Shown piece by piece: positions 8,065 to 17,386 of a stretch of 63,546 nucleotides of DNA. Numbering within the stretch: the stretch's first letter is position 1; each line of letters opens with the position of its first letter. The position numbers and the translations under genes are program-made. The stretch spans positions 1 to 63,546 of the forward strand of contig JAGVMA010000004.1 of the NCBI GenBank assembly GCA_020054095.1, written 5' to 3'. Source of the stretch: Bacteroidia bacterium. Its GTDB lineage: Bacteria; Bacteroidota; Bacteroidia; JADZBD01. The notes under the pieces were generated by a model. The model was not told where the DNA came from. It saw only the letters and a list, made by a program, of their open reading frames with translations, and ran no database searches.

Positions 8065-9558
8065 GTGAAAAGCTGGAGGATACATATAATAATACCCGCA
8101 TTGATTGGCTTTATGGCGCAGAGCACCGGCTTGCGTGCCCAAACCGATGTTTACCAAGACGACCCTGTGGCGGCAGCGCTTGATAGTTTGCTTTACCTAA
8201 ATGTATTTGAAAAATACAGCAAACCCTACGCAAAAAATCCTAAATATAATTTCGCGCCCGATTCTATTCCCGTTTACGATGAAGCCACCATTAATGCGCG
8301 CTTGCAAAAAATAGATGCACAGTCGCCATTTGATTTGGTGTATAACAGCGATGTGAAAAAATACATAAACATGTATTTAACCAAGCGCCAGTTGGTTTCA
8401 AAAATGCTTGGCTTGTCGCAATTGTATTTTCCGCTATTCGAAGAAAAATTAGACAAATACAATTTACCGCTCGAGCTAAAATATTTGGCCGTGGTAGAAT
8501 CGGCATTAAATCCTACTATTAAATCGAGAGTGGGTGCCACGGGCTTGTGGCAGTTTATGTTTGCTACCGGCAAGATGTATAATTTAAAAGTTACCTCCTA
8601 TGTTGACGACCGCTGCGACCCGATAAAAGCAACCGAAGCGGCATGCGAATATTTACAGTTTTTATACGAAACATTTGGCGATTGGCAAATTGCGGTAGCC
8701 GCTTACAACTGCGGCCCGGGTAATATTAATAAAGCTATTCGCAGATCGGGCGGCAAAAAAACTTATTGGGAAATTCGCCCTTATTTGCCAAAAGAAACAC
8801 AAGCTTATGTGCCATCGTTTATAGCAGTAAATTATGTGATGAGTTATGCTGCCGAACATAATTTATACGAAACGCCCCCTAAAAAAACCTATTATCAGGT
8901 AGATACCATCAGCATAAAAGCGCAAATGACATTTGCTCAAATAGCATCGGCATTAGACATGACGGTGGAAGAGATAGAATACCTGAACCCTACGTACAAA
9001 AAAAATGTAATTCCGTTTGATGGTATTACGGCTTATTATTTAAAACTACCCATTTCAAAAATGGGAACATTTGTAAGCAACGAAAAAATAATTTACGACC
9101 AGTTGAAAAAAGATTCGGCAAATTTTTATGTAACCAAAGAGATACAGAAAACCGTGATAGTAAAAAGCGGTGAAAAAATAAATACCATTGCCACGCGTTA
9201 CAAATGCACCGTTTCGGATATTATGGTGTGGAACGGATTAAAATCTTACAAACTAAAACCCGGACAAAAATTAGTAGTTTATGTTCCGGTAAACAATACC
9301 ACGCCCGATAACGATAAAGTAGTGTCGAGCAAAACCACCACACCTAAAACTACTGTGGCGCCCAAAGACAATACTAAAACCTATGCCGATAATAATGTGG
9401 GCGGAAAGTATAAATACCACACCATTCAAAACGGTGATAACCTTTGGAACATTGCTCAAAAATATAATACCACAGTTGATAATCTTAAACAGCTAAATGG
9501 TTTTGGCAAAAACTATATGCTGCAAAAAGGCATGAAAATTAAAGTGGGTTCAATATAG
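8065..9558 (+). CDS. MltD-like lytic transglycosylase with LysM domains, 497 aa
   Basis: Cleaves peptidoglycan glycan strands, forming 1,6-anhydro ends, in the periplasm. The start is GTG at 8065; a signal sequence (FMAQSTGLRAQ) ends near residue 26. The SLT domain spans about 120-270 with catalytic Glu145 in VVESALNP, then GATGLWQFM and AAYNCGPGNI. A LysM-like segment (about 285-330) and two clear C-terminal LysM repeats follow (IVKSGEKINTIATRY near 370, HTIQNGDNLWNIAQKY near 452), separated by a Thr/Lys linker. Domain order and length match MltD of Bacteroidota. The preceding 257-bp gap contains no recognised gene. Confidence 0.9.
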   Translation: MKSWRIHIIIPALIGFMAQSTGLRAQTDVYQDDPVAAALDSLLYLNVFEKYSKPYAKNPKYNFAPDSIPVYDEATINARLQKIDAQSPFDLVYNSDVKKYINMYLTKRQLVSKMLGLSQLYFPLFEEKLDKYNLPLELKYLAVVESALNPTIKSRVGATGLWQFMFATGKMYNLKVTSYVDDRCDPIKATEAACEYLQFLYETFGDWQIAVAAYNCGPGNINKAIRRSGGKKTYWEIRPYLPKETQAYVPSFIAVNYVMSYAAEHNLYETPPKKTYYQVDTISIKAQMTFAQIASALDMTVEEIEYLNPTYKKNVIPFDGITAYYLKLPISKMGTFVSNEKIIYDQLKKDSANFYVTKEIQKTVIVKSGEKINTIATRYKCTVSDIMVWNGLKSYKLKPGQKLVVYVPVNNTTPDNDKVVSSKTTTPKTTVAPKDNTKTYADNNVGGKYKYHTIQNGDNLWNIAQKYNTTVDNLKQLNGFGKNYMLQKGMKIKVGSI

Positions 9559-9563
9559 TTTTC

Positions 9564-10226
9564 TTAATACACTTTCGCCTTTTCCTCAAAAATAGTTTCT
9601 AATCGCTTGGCGTAATTTTCTAAAATAGTTTTTCGTTCATCATCGGTTAATCGGGCTGGGCTATATGCAATAAAAGGCGGCAACACATCCATGCCCACAA
9701 AATAAAACATGCCGTGCTGTATGTGAAACAAAACTGTTTCCATTTCTCCATTTTTTCCGCTTTGGCCATAAGCTTGCTGCGGCCCACCGGTGGTGAAACA
9801 AAGCATTGCTTTTTTTCCTTTAAACGCACCGTTGTCATAAACTCCTTTTCCGCTGCCATAGGCAAAGCCCATTGCAAAAACACGATCAACCCATCCCTTT
9901 AAAATTGCAGGCACCGAGAACCACCAAAGCGGAAAATTAAAAATCACCAAATCAGCAGCCAAAAATTTTTCCATTTCTGCTTTTATGTCATCGGCATATA
10001 AATTATTTTGAAAAGCATTTGCTTGCTCTTGCTGATATTTTAAATAATCGCGATTTGCTTCTGCTTTAAAATCGGCACGCGATGAAACCGGATTAAAACC
10101 CATTGCATATAAATCGGAAACTACCACTGTGTGGTTTAATTTTTTTAGCTCATCGGCTGCCGTGTTTTTCAAAGCCGTGCAAAACGATTTTTCTTCGTGA
10201 TGCGCATGTATGATAAGTATATTCAT
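9564..10226 (-). CDS. NAD(P)H:quinone oxidoreductase, flavodoxin-fold family, 220 aa
   Basis: A cytoplasmic FMN/FAD-binding two-electron quinone reductase of the NQO1/MdaB/KefF family. The N-terminal strand and phosphate-binding region read MNILIIHAHHEEKSFCTAL. The conserved FNFPLWWFSVPAILKGWVDRV is split by a few residues around 105-125, and the nicotinamide/flavin loop LCFTTGGPQQAYG is near 155. Length is typical of the small quinone reductases. It converges with the MltD-like gene (5 bp between stops). A role in detoxifying quinones or electrophiles is expected; KefF-type partners are not nearby. Confidence 0.85.
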   Translation of the reverse strand: MNILIIHAHHEEKSFCTALKNTAADELKKLNHTVVVSDLYAMGFNPVSSRADFKAEANRDYLKYQQEQANAFQNNLYADDIKAEMEKFLAADLVIFNFPLWWFSVPAILKGWVDRVFAMGFAYGSGKGVYDNGAFKGKKAMLCFTTGGPQQAYGQSGKNGEMETVLFHIQHGMFYFVGMDVLPPFIAYSPARLTDDERKTILENYAKRLETIFEEKAKVY

Positions 10227-10256
10227 GCGCCAAATGTATGCAATCGCACAAATAAG

Positions 10257-10287
10257 AAAACCGCTTTCCTGCCCGAAAAGCGGTTTT
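10257..10287 (-). terminator. Rho-independent terminator of the 10311-10985 gene
   Basis: An 11-bp perfect stem (AAAACCGCTTT at 10257-10267, AAAGCGGTTTT at 10277-10287) encloses a 9-nt loop. It lies 24 bp past the stop of the minus-strand T9SS gene and upstream of the quinone reductase start, separating the two transcription units. Confidence 0.8.
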
Positions 10288-10310
10288 AAGTTAAACCGGC
10301 ATTAACTAAC

Positions 10311-10985
10311 CTATTTTTTTACCAGTTTATACGAGGCAGTTGTGCCATCCGCTCGCATTATTTTTAATGTATAAACTCCTTTATTGTACGCAGAAATATT
10401 AATCACAGATTCCGGTGCATTAATAATATCTGTGTAACAGCGCTTGCCAAGCATATCAAAAATTTCGGCTTTGTATATTTTTTGTGTTTTGCAACTAATA
10501 GTAATTATGTCCGTTCCCGGATTTGGAAATATTTTTATGTCTTTTAATTCTTCGTATTCGGGCAAAGAGTTTACACAGTTTTTTATCGTAACCGTTTGCG
10601 CGGCCGAATCGGAGGTGGTTGCGCTAAGTGCCGATGGCCAAATAACCACAATGTTGCCACCTATTCTAAATGGAGTGGCTGATGTATCATACACATTTGT
10701 AAGCGGAATAGGTAAGCTGTCTCCCGGGTTAAGCGACAATAATGCCGAATCGGTTAAATATGTTTGTAATCCGTTGCCGGTATCAACAGATACGTTACCA
10801 AAAACATAATCATTAAAAAATTGATTGCCTGTGTTTTTAACCCAAACAAGATAACTGTCAACATCATCAATACAAACGGAATCAATGAGCCCGTAAATTT
10901 GCCCGCCACCAATACCCAGCGAAACTTGCCCGTGCGCATTTGCCGTAAATAGCCAGATGCAGAAGAGTAAAATTATTTTTTTCAT
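10311..10985 (-). CDS. Small secreted protein with T9SS type A sorting domain, 224 aa
   Basis: A signal peptide (1-19, FTANAHGQ) is followed by one beta-rich domain (about 20-140, containing VWVKNTGNQFFNDYVFG and LNPGDSLPIPL), suggestive of a CARDB/Ig-like fold. The last 75 residues are a type A sorting domain (IKIFPNPGTDIITISC ... YNKGVYTLKIMRADG ... YKLVKK). The mature part is too short to carry an evident enzyme; a surface-binding or structural role is possible. It is monocistronic, with its own terminator at 10257-10287. Confidence 0.85.
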   Translation of the reverse strand: MKKIILLFCIWLFTANAHGQVSLGIGGGQIYGLIDSVCIDDVDSYLVWVKNTGNQFFNDYVFGNVSVDTGNGLQTYLTDSALLSLNPGDSLPIPLTNVYDTSATPFRIGGNIVVIWPSALSATTSDSAAQTVTIKNCVNSLPEYEELKDIKIFPNPGTDIITISCKTQKIYKAEIFDMLGKRCYTDIINAPESVINISAYNKGVYTLKIMRADGTTASYKLVKK

Positions 10986-11098
10986 AACCCTGTTTTTTAT
11001 GTTTTGCTAATTAGTTGGGGACTTTTAACAATGTAAAATTAGAAACAAAAACAGTTGTGCACAATCAAAATAAATAATATCTTACGCGTTCAAATCAA

Positions 11099-12550
11099 AT
11101 GGAAATAACACAAAACATAGTAGCCGGAATGAGTAAAGAGGAAATTCGCCTCTTTAAATTATTTATCCGCAGGTCAACTTTATCCGAAGACAGAAAAGAC
11201 GAATGGCTGTTTAATAAATACCGCTCAGCAAAAGAAGAGGTGAACGAAGATGAACTGAGTGATAAACTATATGGTGCCGAAGGCAAAAATGCGTATTACC
11301 GTTTAAAAAACCGATTACTCGAACACCTTTCAAAAAGCTTTACGGTTCAGTATTTTAATCAATCCGATTTTAATAACATACTTTACAATATTGCGCTTTC
11401 GCGGATTTTCCAGCAAAAGTCTGATTCGGGAGCAGCGCTTTATTATTTAAAACGAGCCGAGAAAAAAGCACAAACAATTGAAGCGTATGAAATTCTTGAT
11501 TTTATTTATTCTGAATTTATACGCCTTTCACACGAAACGCTTGTTATAAACCCCGAAGTGCTAATTGCCAAGCGAAAAGAAAACTATAAAAAAGTAGTTT
11601 CGCTTAAAGAGATTGACGATGTATTGGCGGTATTGATTTTCAGAATAAAATCATCGCAAAATTTTACGCGCAGCAATACCAATATTTTAAATCTGCTCGA
11701 TAAAACAATACAAGATTTTACAAGCGACAAGCAATTGCAGCGCAGCCCCGTTTTCAGATTTAAAATTTACCAAGCCGTTAGTCGCATTTTGCTACAACAG
11801 AATGATTTTGTTTCGCTCGAAAAATACCTGAAACTCACGCTAAAAGAATTTGAAAAGAAAAATTGGTTTAATAAAAACAACCACGATACAAAAGTGCAAA
11901 TGCTCACATTTATCATCAATAGCTTATATAAAAACGAAAAAATTGATGAAATGATAATTTTCATTGAGCAATTAAAGGCCGCCATGAGTGAGTACCAGCA
12001 ATTGCTTTATGAAAAATATTTGTTTTTTTACTACAACTCGCTTAGCATTTATTATTCAGTAAAAGATATTGAAAAAGCAATAGAAACGCTCACGGTGGCG
12101 GCCAATGATAGTATCATTAAAAAATCGAACACGCACCTGAGTTATGTGTATTTAAATTTATCGGTAACAAATTTTGACAAACGAGATTTTAAGAGCGCAC
12201 TAAAAAATTTAGTTAAACTAACGGTTCAAGAGAGTTTCGAAAAATTTGACACTTCGTTTAAATTAAAAATAAGCGTTTTTGAAATTCTTTTACGATTTGA
12301 AATTGCCGAATTCGACACGCTCGAAAAACGAATAGCGCAACTAAGAAAAGAATATTTAATACAACTAAATAGTGCAGATTACAAAAAAGAAAATTTATTG
12401 TTGTTAATAGCCGAAAAATTAATGTTTGATGCGGGCAAAGAAGGGAAAAAAGAAATAAAAAAATTAGCCGTAGCATTTCGCAGAATAAAATCAAAAGCAG
12501 AGGGTGAGGTGGTGAACTATAATAATTGGTTGTTGTCAAAAAACCTCTAA
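11099..12550 (+). CDS. Helical-repeat protein of a paralogous Bacteroidota family, 483 aa
   Basis: A cytoplasmic, almost wholly alpha-helical protein with TPR-like periodicity, no signal peptide and no catalytic motif. The N-terminal 80 residues have a recognisable layout: MSKEEIRLFKLFIRRS, an acidic linker, then YYRLKNRLLEHLSKSF. The gene at 32507-34024 shows the same layout (LTKSERKYI ... YLYNHLISCLNQY) and similar length, so the two are probably paralogs. The start is the ATG at 11099. It lies 34 bp before an ABC exporter operon on the same strand and may be co-transcribed with it. Molecular function unknown; a scaffold role is plausible. Confidence 0.75.
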   Translation: MEITQNIVAGMSKEEIRLFKLFIRRSTLSEDRKDEWLFNKYRSAKEEVNEDELSDKLYGAEGKNAYYRLKNRLLEHLSKSFTVQYFNQSDFNNILYNIALSRIFQQKSDSGAALYYLKRAEKKAQTIEAYEILDFIYSEFIRLSHETLVINPEVLIAKRKENYKKVVSLKEIDDVLAVLIFRIKSSQNFTRSNTNILNLLDKTIQDFTSDKQLQRSPVFRFKIYQAVSRILLQQNDFVSLEKYLKLTLKEFEKKNWFNKNNHDTKVQMLTFIINSLYKNEKIDEMIIFIEQLKAAMSEYQQLLYEKYLFFYYNSLSIYYSVKDIEKAIETLTVAANDSIIKKSNTHLSYVYLNLSVTNFDKRDFKSALKNLVKLTVQESFEKFDTSFKLKISVFEILLRFEIAEFDTLEKRIAQLRKEYLIQLNSADYKKENLLLLIAEKLMFDAGKEGKKEIKKLAVAFRRIKSKAEGEVVNYNNWLLSKNL

Positions 12551-12584
12551 CACAAATTAAAAATATATTTAAGTTTACTCAATT

Positions 12585-13511
12585 ATGCTAACTGTAAATA
12601 ACCTGGTAAAAAATTACGAAAGCAACTGGGCGCTAAACGGAATTAGTTTTTCAATTAACAAAGGAGAGTTTTTTGGTTTGCTTGGCCCTAACGGTGCCGG
12701 AAAAACCACCGCGATTGGTATTATAAGCGGAATTATTGCGGCAAACGATGGCGAAGTGGAATTGAACGGAATAAATCCGAAATCAAATTCAAATGAATTT
12801 AAAAAAATGATTGGAGTGGTGCCGCAAGAGATTGCGCTTTACGAACGCATGTCGGCATTAGAGAATTTAATGTTTTGGGGCTCGTTGTATAATTTAAGTA
12901 AATCGGATTTGCTTAACAGAGCAAATGACCTGCTAAATTTATTTGGCCTATACGACAGGCGAAACGACAAAATAAAAGATTACAGTGGCGGAATGAAACG
13001 CAGAATCAATATTGCCTCTGCGCTTTTGCACACACCGCAGGTTTTGTTTATGGACGAGCCAACCGTTGGTATTGACCCACAGAGTAGAAACAATATTTTT
13101 GAAGTGATACAAAAGTTGCATAGCGAAGGAATGACTATTGTTTACACTACGCACTATATGGAAGAAGCGGAAAAATTTTGTAACCGTATCGCAATTATTG
13201 ACTGCGGAAATATAAAAGCACAGGGCACGCTAAGTGAACTAAGAACCAATAGCGGCATAAAAGAAAACATTGTTTTAAAATTTGCTGAGCCAATTACAGC
13301 ATTGAACAAAAAGCTGTCCGATACATTTGGCGCGGCAGCGTTAATTGAAGAGCAATCAATAAAAATTCCGAGTGATGATGTGAAAGCCGATTTAACAAAT
13401 GTGGTGGTAAAAATTACAGCACTTGGCTTGCAACCATCGGCAATAGAAATTGAAAAAGTAAACCTCGAAACGATATTTTTAAAATTAACCGGCAAGCAAT
13501 TGCGCGATTAA
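12585..13511 (+). CDS. ABC-2 type transporter ATP-binding protein, 308 aa
   Basis: Nucleotide-binding subunit of an ABC-2 exporter. Walker A GPNGAGKTT (about 36-44), Q-loop VVPQEIALYERMSA, signature YSGGMKRRI, Walker B VLFMDEPTVGIDP and H-loop TTHYMEEAE are all intact. The C-terminal extension of about 90 residues is typical of the drug/lipid exporter subfamily. It is followed 11 bp later by its permease. No substrate-specific feature is visible; export of drugs, lipids or peptides is possible. Confidence 0.93.
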   Translation: MLTVNNLVKNYESNWALNGISFSINKGEFFGLLGPNGAGKTTAIGIISGIIAANDGEVELNGINPKSNSNEFKKMIGVVPQEIALYERMSALENLMFWGSLYNLSKSDLLNRANDLLNLFGLYDRRNDKIKDYSGGMKRRINIASALLHTPQVLFMDEPTVGIDPQSRNNIFEVIQKLHSEGMTIVYTTHYMEEAEKFCNRIAIIDCGNIKAQGTLSELRTNSGIKENIVLKFAEPITALNKKLSDTFGAAALIEEQSIKIPSDDVKADLTNVVVKITALGLQPSAIEIEKVNLETIFLKLTGKQLRD

Positions 13512-13522
13512 AAAATTACATA

Positions 13523-14734
13523 ATGCTAAAACTCACATTAAAAGATTTAAAATTATTTTGGGGCGACAGGCGTGCTGTCTTGCTTAGTTTTTTTCTCCCC
13601 ATATTTTTAATCACACTTTTTTCACTCGCTTTTGGTGCGCAAAATCGCGAAGACGCAAAACCAATGCGCTTGCCTGTTGCTGATATGGACAATAGTGTGG
13701 AAAGCCAAAACATATTGCTTGCTATTGATTCATTGAAAAATATTGAAGTGGAGCCCACCACATTAGATTCGGCACAATACTTAGTAAAAAAAGGTAAGCG
13801 AACAGCGCTTTTGGTTTTTCATTCCGGCTTTGCCGATTCGCTTGGTTCGGGAAAAATGCCATCTCTTGAGTTGCAATTTGATAAATCAAATGCAATGGAA
13901 GTGGCCATGTTGCAACAAGCACTGATGGCAAGCATCATGAAAATAATAGGAAACAAATTGGCGATGCAAAAAGAGATGGATAAAATAGATGCGCAATTTG
14001 CTGCGCTTGATAGTATGGCACGCGTTGCAATAAAAATGCAAATAGCAAAAAGTTTTTCGGATACAGATGAAAGCAAACCAATAATGAAAATGACAGAATT
14101 GGTAGCACCGGCCGAAGCAAATGTTGGACTAATACAAGCAGTGGCCGGCACCGCAGTAATGATGTTGCTTTTTAGTGTTGCCGCAGTGGGTGGCGGCTTG
14201 CTCGAAGAAAAAGAATTCGGCACACTAAAAAAATTACTCTACTCGCCCATTAATCCAAATCAAATTTTATATAGCAAAATGCTAACGGCTATGATTATTT
14301 CGGTTTTCCAACTTGCAATTATGTTTTTGTACACATCGTTTATGTTCAATTTAAATTTAATGCAAAATTTACCAGCACTTATCTTGATGATATTTTTTAC
14401 GGCATTTGCTGTTTCTGGTTTCGGGATTTTTTTGGCTGCAGTGGCGCGTACTCGTGCGCAAGTACAATCGCTATCATCGGTAATTATTTTAACCATGTCG
14501 GCATTGGGTGGTAGCATGATACCAACATTTATAATGCCCGCATTTATGCAAAAGATTTCTGTCATCTCGGTCAACTATTGGTCAATACAAGGGTTTTATG
14601 ATATTTATTGGCGACAGCTTCCAGTCACCGATTTTGTTTTTCTCTCTCGGCTTTTGGTTTTATTTCTGATGGGAGTTGCACTAATTACCATCAGCGGCTA
14701 TTTGTTTCGTAAAAATATTTTAAAAGTCAGCTAA
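13523..14734 (+). CDS. ABC-2 type transporter permease, 403 aa
   Basis: Membrane subunit partnering the ATPase at 12585-13511. One N-terminal membrane segment (about 20-37, FFLPIFLITLFSLAFG) precedes a large periplasmic domain (about 40-200). Five further membrane segments follow (about 210-395), with the cytoplasmic EEKEFGTLKKLLYSPI sequence between TM2 and TM3, which is characteristic of this family. Its TAA stop directly abuts the TTG start of the photolyase gene, implying translational coupling. Substrate unknown. Confidence 0.92.
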   Translation: MLKLTLKDLKLFWGDRRAVLLSFFLPIFLITLFSLAFGAQNREDAKPMRLPVADMDNSVESQNILLAIDSLKNIEVEPTTLDSAQYLVKKGKRTALLVFHSGFADSLGSGKMPSLELQFDKSNAMEVAMLQQALMASIMKIIGNKLAMQKEMDKIDAQFAALDSMARVAIKMQIAKSFSDTDESKPIMKMTELVAPAEANVGLIQAVAGTAVMMLLFSVAAVGGGLLEEKEFGTLKKLLYSPINPNQILYSKMLTAMIISVFQLAIMFLYTSFMFNLNLMQNLPALILMIFFTAFAVSGFGIFLAAVARTRAQVQSLSSVIILTMSALGGSMIPTFIMPAFMQKISVISVNYWSIQGFYDIYWRQLPVTDFVFLSRLLVLFLMGVALITISGYLFRKNILKVS

Positions 14735-16042
14735 TTGAAACAAGCGGTAACACTATTTTGGTTTCGCAGAGACTTGCGACTTAATGATAATGCAGGATTG
14801 TATTACGCATTGAAAGAAAATAAAAATGTACTACCCATTTTTATTTTCGATAAAAATATTTTAGAAAAATTAGATGACAAGGCAGATAAGCGAGTTGATT
14901 TTATTCACAGACAAGTACTGAAATTACAAAATGAACTCAATGAGCTAAAATCAGCACTCAAAATTTTTTACGACACGCCTGAAAACACCTACAAGCAATT
15001 GCTTAATGAATACGATGTGAAAAGGGTTTACGCTAATCACGATTATGAGCCTTATGCAAATGAAAGAGATGCGGGCATTGAAAAGCTGTTAAGTGTAAAC
15101 GGTATAAAACTTCTTACTTATAAAGACCATGTAATTTTTGAAAAAAACGAAGTGATGAAAGATGACGGCACGCCCTATGGCGTTTTTACACCGTACTCTA
15201 AAAAATGGAAATCGTTGCTTAATAGCTTTTATTTAAAACCCTATCCCACCGAAAAATATTTTTCATCGCTACTAAAAACAAATTCGCAAGAAAATTTAAC
15301 ACTAAACGAAATTGGATTTGTAAAAACAAATTTAGCGATCCCGGACATCAAACCCAATTCAGAAATTATTAAAACCTACGACCAAACCCGCAATTATCCG
15401 GCCCTTGCAGGCACCTCGAAACTGAGCGTTCATTTGCGATTTGGCACTATAAGCATTCGCCATTTGGCAACACATGCAAAAAAATCAAACGAAATATTTT
15501 TAAACGAACTTATTTGGCGCGAGTTTTATATGATGATACTTTGGCACTTCCCGCATGTAGTAAACAGCGCTTATAAGCCGGCTTACGATAAAATAAGATG
15601 GAACAATAATGAAAAAGATTTTAACGCATGGTGCGAAGGCAAAACCGGCTATCCGATTGTAGATGCAGGAATGCGTGAACTAAACGCCACCGGATACATG
15701 CATAATCGCGTGCGAATGATCACTGCAAGTTTTTTAATAAAACATTTGCTAATTGATTGGCGGTGGGGCGAGTTGTATTTTGCAAAAAAATTAATGGATT
15801 TTGATTTAGCTGCCAATAATGGCGGCTGGCAATGGACCGCAGGCAGCGGTTGCGATGGTGCTCCTTATTTCAGAATTTTTAATCCTGCAGAACAAACAAA
15901 AAAATTTGACAGCGACCTAAAATACATTCGCAAATGGGTGCCTGAATTTGAAGAACTGACCTATCCCAAGCCGATAGTTGATCATAAATTTGCACGAGAA
16001 AGATGTTTGAGCGCTTTTAAAACCGCGCTTGCCGAAAAATAA
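14735..16042 (+). CDS. Deoxyribodipyrimidine photolyase (cryptochrome/photolyase family), 435 aa
   Basis: Blue-light-driven repair of UV pyrimidine dimers using FAD. The N-terminal antenna-binding Rossmann domain (TLFWFRRDLRLNDNAGL, residues 6-22) leads to the helical FAD domain, with LIWREFYMMIL, DAGMRELNATGYMHNRVRM and the highly conserved NNGGWQWTAGSGCDGAPYF near 368-386. The pattern matches class I CPD photolyases, though a (6-4) or cryptochrome-like activity cannot be excluded by eye. The start is TTG at 14735, immediately after the permease stop. It converges with the gene at 16044 (1 bp between stops). Confidence 0.9.
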   Translation: MKQAVTLFWFRRDLRLNDNAGLYYALKENKNVLPIFIFDKNILEKLDDKADKRVDFIHRQVLKLQNELNELKSALKIFYDTPENTYKQLLNEYDVKRVYANHDYEPYANERDAGIEKLLSVNGIKLLTYKDHVIFEKNEVMKDDGTPYGVFTPYSKKWKSLLNSFYLKPYPTEKYFSSLLKTNSQENLTLNEIGFVKTNLAIPDIKPNSEIIKTYDQTRNYPALAGTSKLSVHLRFGTISIRHLATHAKKSNEIFLNELIWREFYMMILWHFPHVVNSAYKPAYDKIRWNNNEKDFNAWCEGKTGYPIVDAGMRELNATGYMHNRVRMITASFLIKHLLIDWRWGELYFAKKLMDFDLAANNGGWQWTAGSGCDGAPYFRIFNPAEQTKKFDSDLKYIRKWVPEFEELTYPKPIVDHKFARERCLSAFKTALAEK

Positions 16043-16043
16043 A

Positions 16044-16289
16044 TCAGCTCAATGGTTCGGCAGCAACTATCTCATCAATATTAACTTTTACGCGATGTTG
16101 CTCTACTGTTTTTAAATCGTTTGCCATTTCGGCTTCGGCAACTCGCTTACGCTCAAGCGCACTTGCAAAATAGTGAATTACTTTATTGCCTTCGGCATTT
16201 TCCCATATAATACCAAAAACTTCTTTGCCTGAGCGAAGTTTAAAACGGCAATAACGATTAATAAATTTTGAGAATTGGGTTTGCTCCAT
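16044..16289 (-). CDS. Hypothetical protein, 81 aa
   Basis: A small cytoplasmic protein. I choose the ATG at 16289 (MEQTQFSKFINRYC) rather than the in-frame start at 16352, because the extra 21 residues look non-coding. The N-terminal half has alternating beta character (YCRFKLRSGKEVFGIIW), reminiscent of a small Sm-like or SH3-like barrel; the C-terminal half is charged and helical. No confident family. The next upstream minus-strand gene ends upward at 16379, so it may be last in that unit. Confidence 0.55.
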   Translation of the reverse strand: MEQTQFSKFINRYCRFKLRSGKEVFGIIWENAEGNKVIHYFASALERKRVAEAEMANDLKTVEQHRVKVNIDEIVAAEPLS

Positions 16290-16378
16290 AATAAATAACT
16301 GAATACTAAGTTCAGGATATAAACCCAAAACCGAGCGAAATGGCGACATCAAATTTTCAACAAAGGGAAAAATAATTG

Positions 16379-17344
16379 TTAATTAGATGTTGCGTGTGTG
16401 TGATAAATTTCTTCGCAATAGTAATGTATGAGGTCGTATAACTCAAGCGTGCAAGCGAGTGCAACTTGCGAATAACTTTGCGATGCAGTGCCAAATGCGC
16501 CCGCCTTGGTGTACCACAATTTTTTTATTAAATCAATATTTCCTTCACAACAGCCGCTTGCATCAAGTGCCTTTTTCACGTTACCGGCTCCGGCATGGTA
16601 AACGTGTAGTATAAGTAAGCGATACCACAAATCGGTTTGGTTATATTTTATTCCACGCTCATCAAGCATTGCATTGGTATATGGAATACAAATGGTTCTA
16701 ATTAATCTTGCAGCAGCATAAGCCGATTTATCAAAATCTTTTCGTTCGTCTACGTACTTATTCACCGTTAGGCCCATGTTGCGCGCCACACCTTTCATTA
16801 ATTGAAACGGGCCATAAGCGCCCACGGTAGATTTTTGCAAACGACCCGGACTTTCAATCAGCAAAATTGCTTGTGCATAAAATGGATCGGTATTGTTTGC
16901 TTCAAATATTTTTATGCCATTGCCAATATCTGCCATCACTTTTTCTATCTGGTAAAAATCGCCTTTGCCTTTTGTAAATAATATTTTTTCAGAATCGGGG
17001 AGCGTATAAAACTTGCGAATGCTGTCGCGCCAAATATCTTTTTGCACATCGGTCATTTTTTTATAGCCATCCACGGTTATTACTCCCACTATATTGCGCG
17101 TGGAAGCAGCAGAAACCAGTCCCGAGTCAGGATGAAGTTTTACTAATCTCCTCCAAAATTTTATGTTTGGCAATGTGTCTATGCCCAAGTCATAAATGCG
17201 CTGATCGTACATGTATAATCGGCAACTGTCTTCTTTTTGGTGTTTTACTTTTATTTTTCCGTGCACATCATCGGCAATAAAATCAAATGCCATACACGCA
17301 AAAATTGTAGCAATTAAAAATAAAATGTTTGTTTTTTTCGGCAT
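16379..17344 (-). CDS. SLT-domain lytic transglycosylase-like protein, 321 aa
   Basis: A probable exported peptidoglycan lyase. Residues 1-22 are a signal peptide or anchor (ILFLIATIFACMAF). The N-terminal half (25-140) is family-specific. The SLT domain begins near 150: catalytic Glu164 in LLIESPGRLQ, then VGAYGPFQLMKGVARNMGL, and the closing VYHAGAGNVKKAL near 250. Members of this group usually carry a variant SLT domain without LysM repeats. It differs from the MltD-like protein at 8065 in lacking LysM. Substrate details are inferred. Confidence 0.75.
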   Translation of the reverse strand: MPKKTNILFLIATIFACMAFDFIADDVHGKIKVKHQKEDSCRLYMYDQRIYDLGIDTLPNIKFWRRLVKLHPDSGLVSAASTRNIVGVITVDGYKKMTDVQKDIWRDSIRKFYTLPDSEKILFTKGKGDFYQIEKVMADIGNGIKIFEANNTDPFYAQAILLIESPGRLQKSTVGAYGPFQLMKGVARNMGLTVNKYVDERKDFDKSAYAAARLIRTICIPYTNAMLDERGIKYNQTDLWYRLLILHVYHAGAGNVKKALDASGCCEGNIDLIKKLWYTKAGAFGTASQSYSQVALACTLELYDLIHYYCEEIYHTHATSN

Positions 17345-17386
17345 TTGTGTTTTGTACGAATAAAGCTAATACAATGTTTCAGTTAA

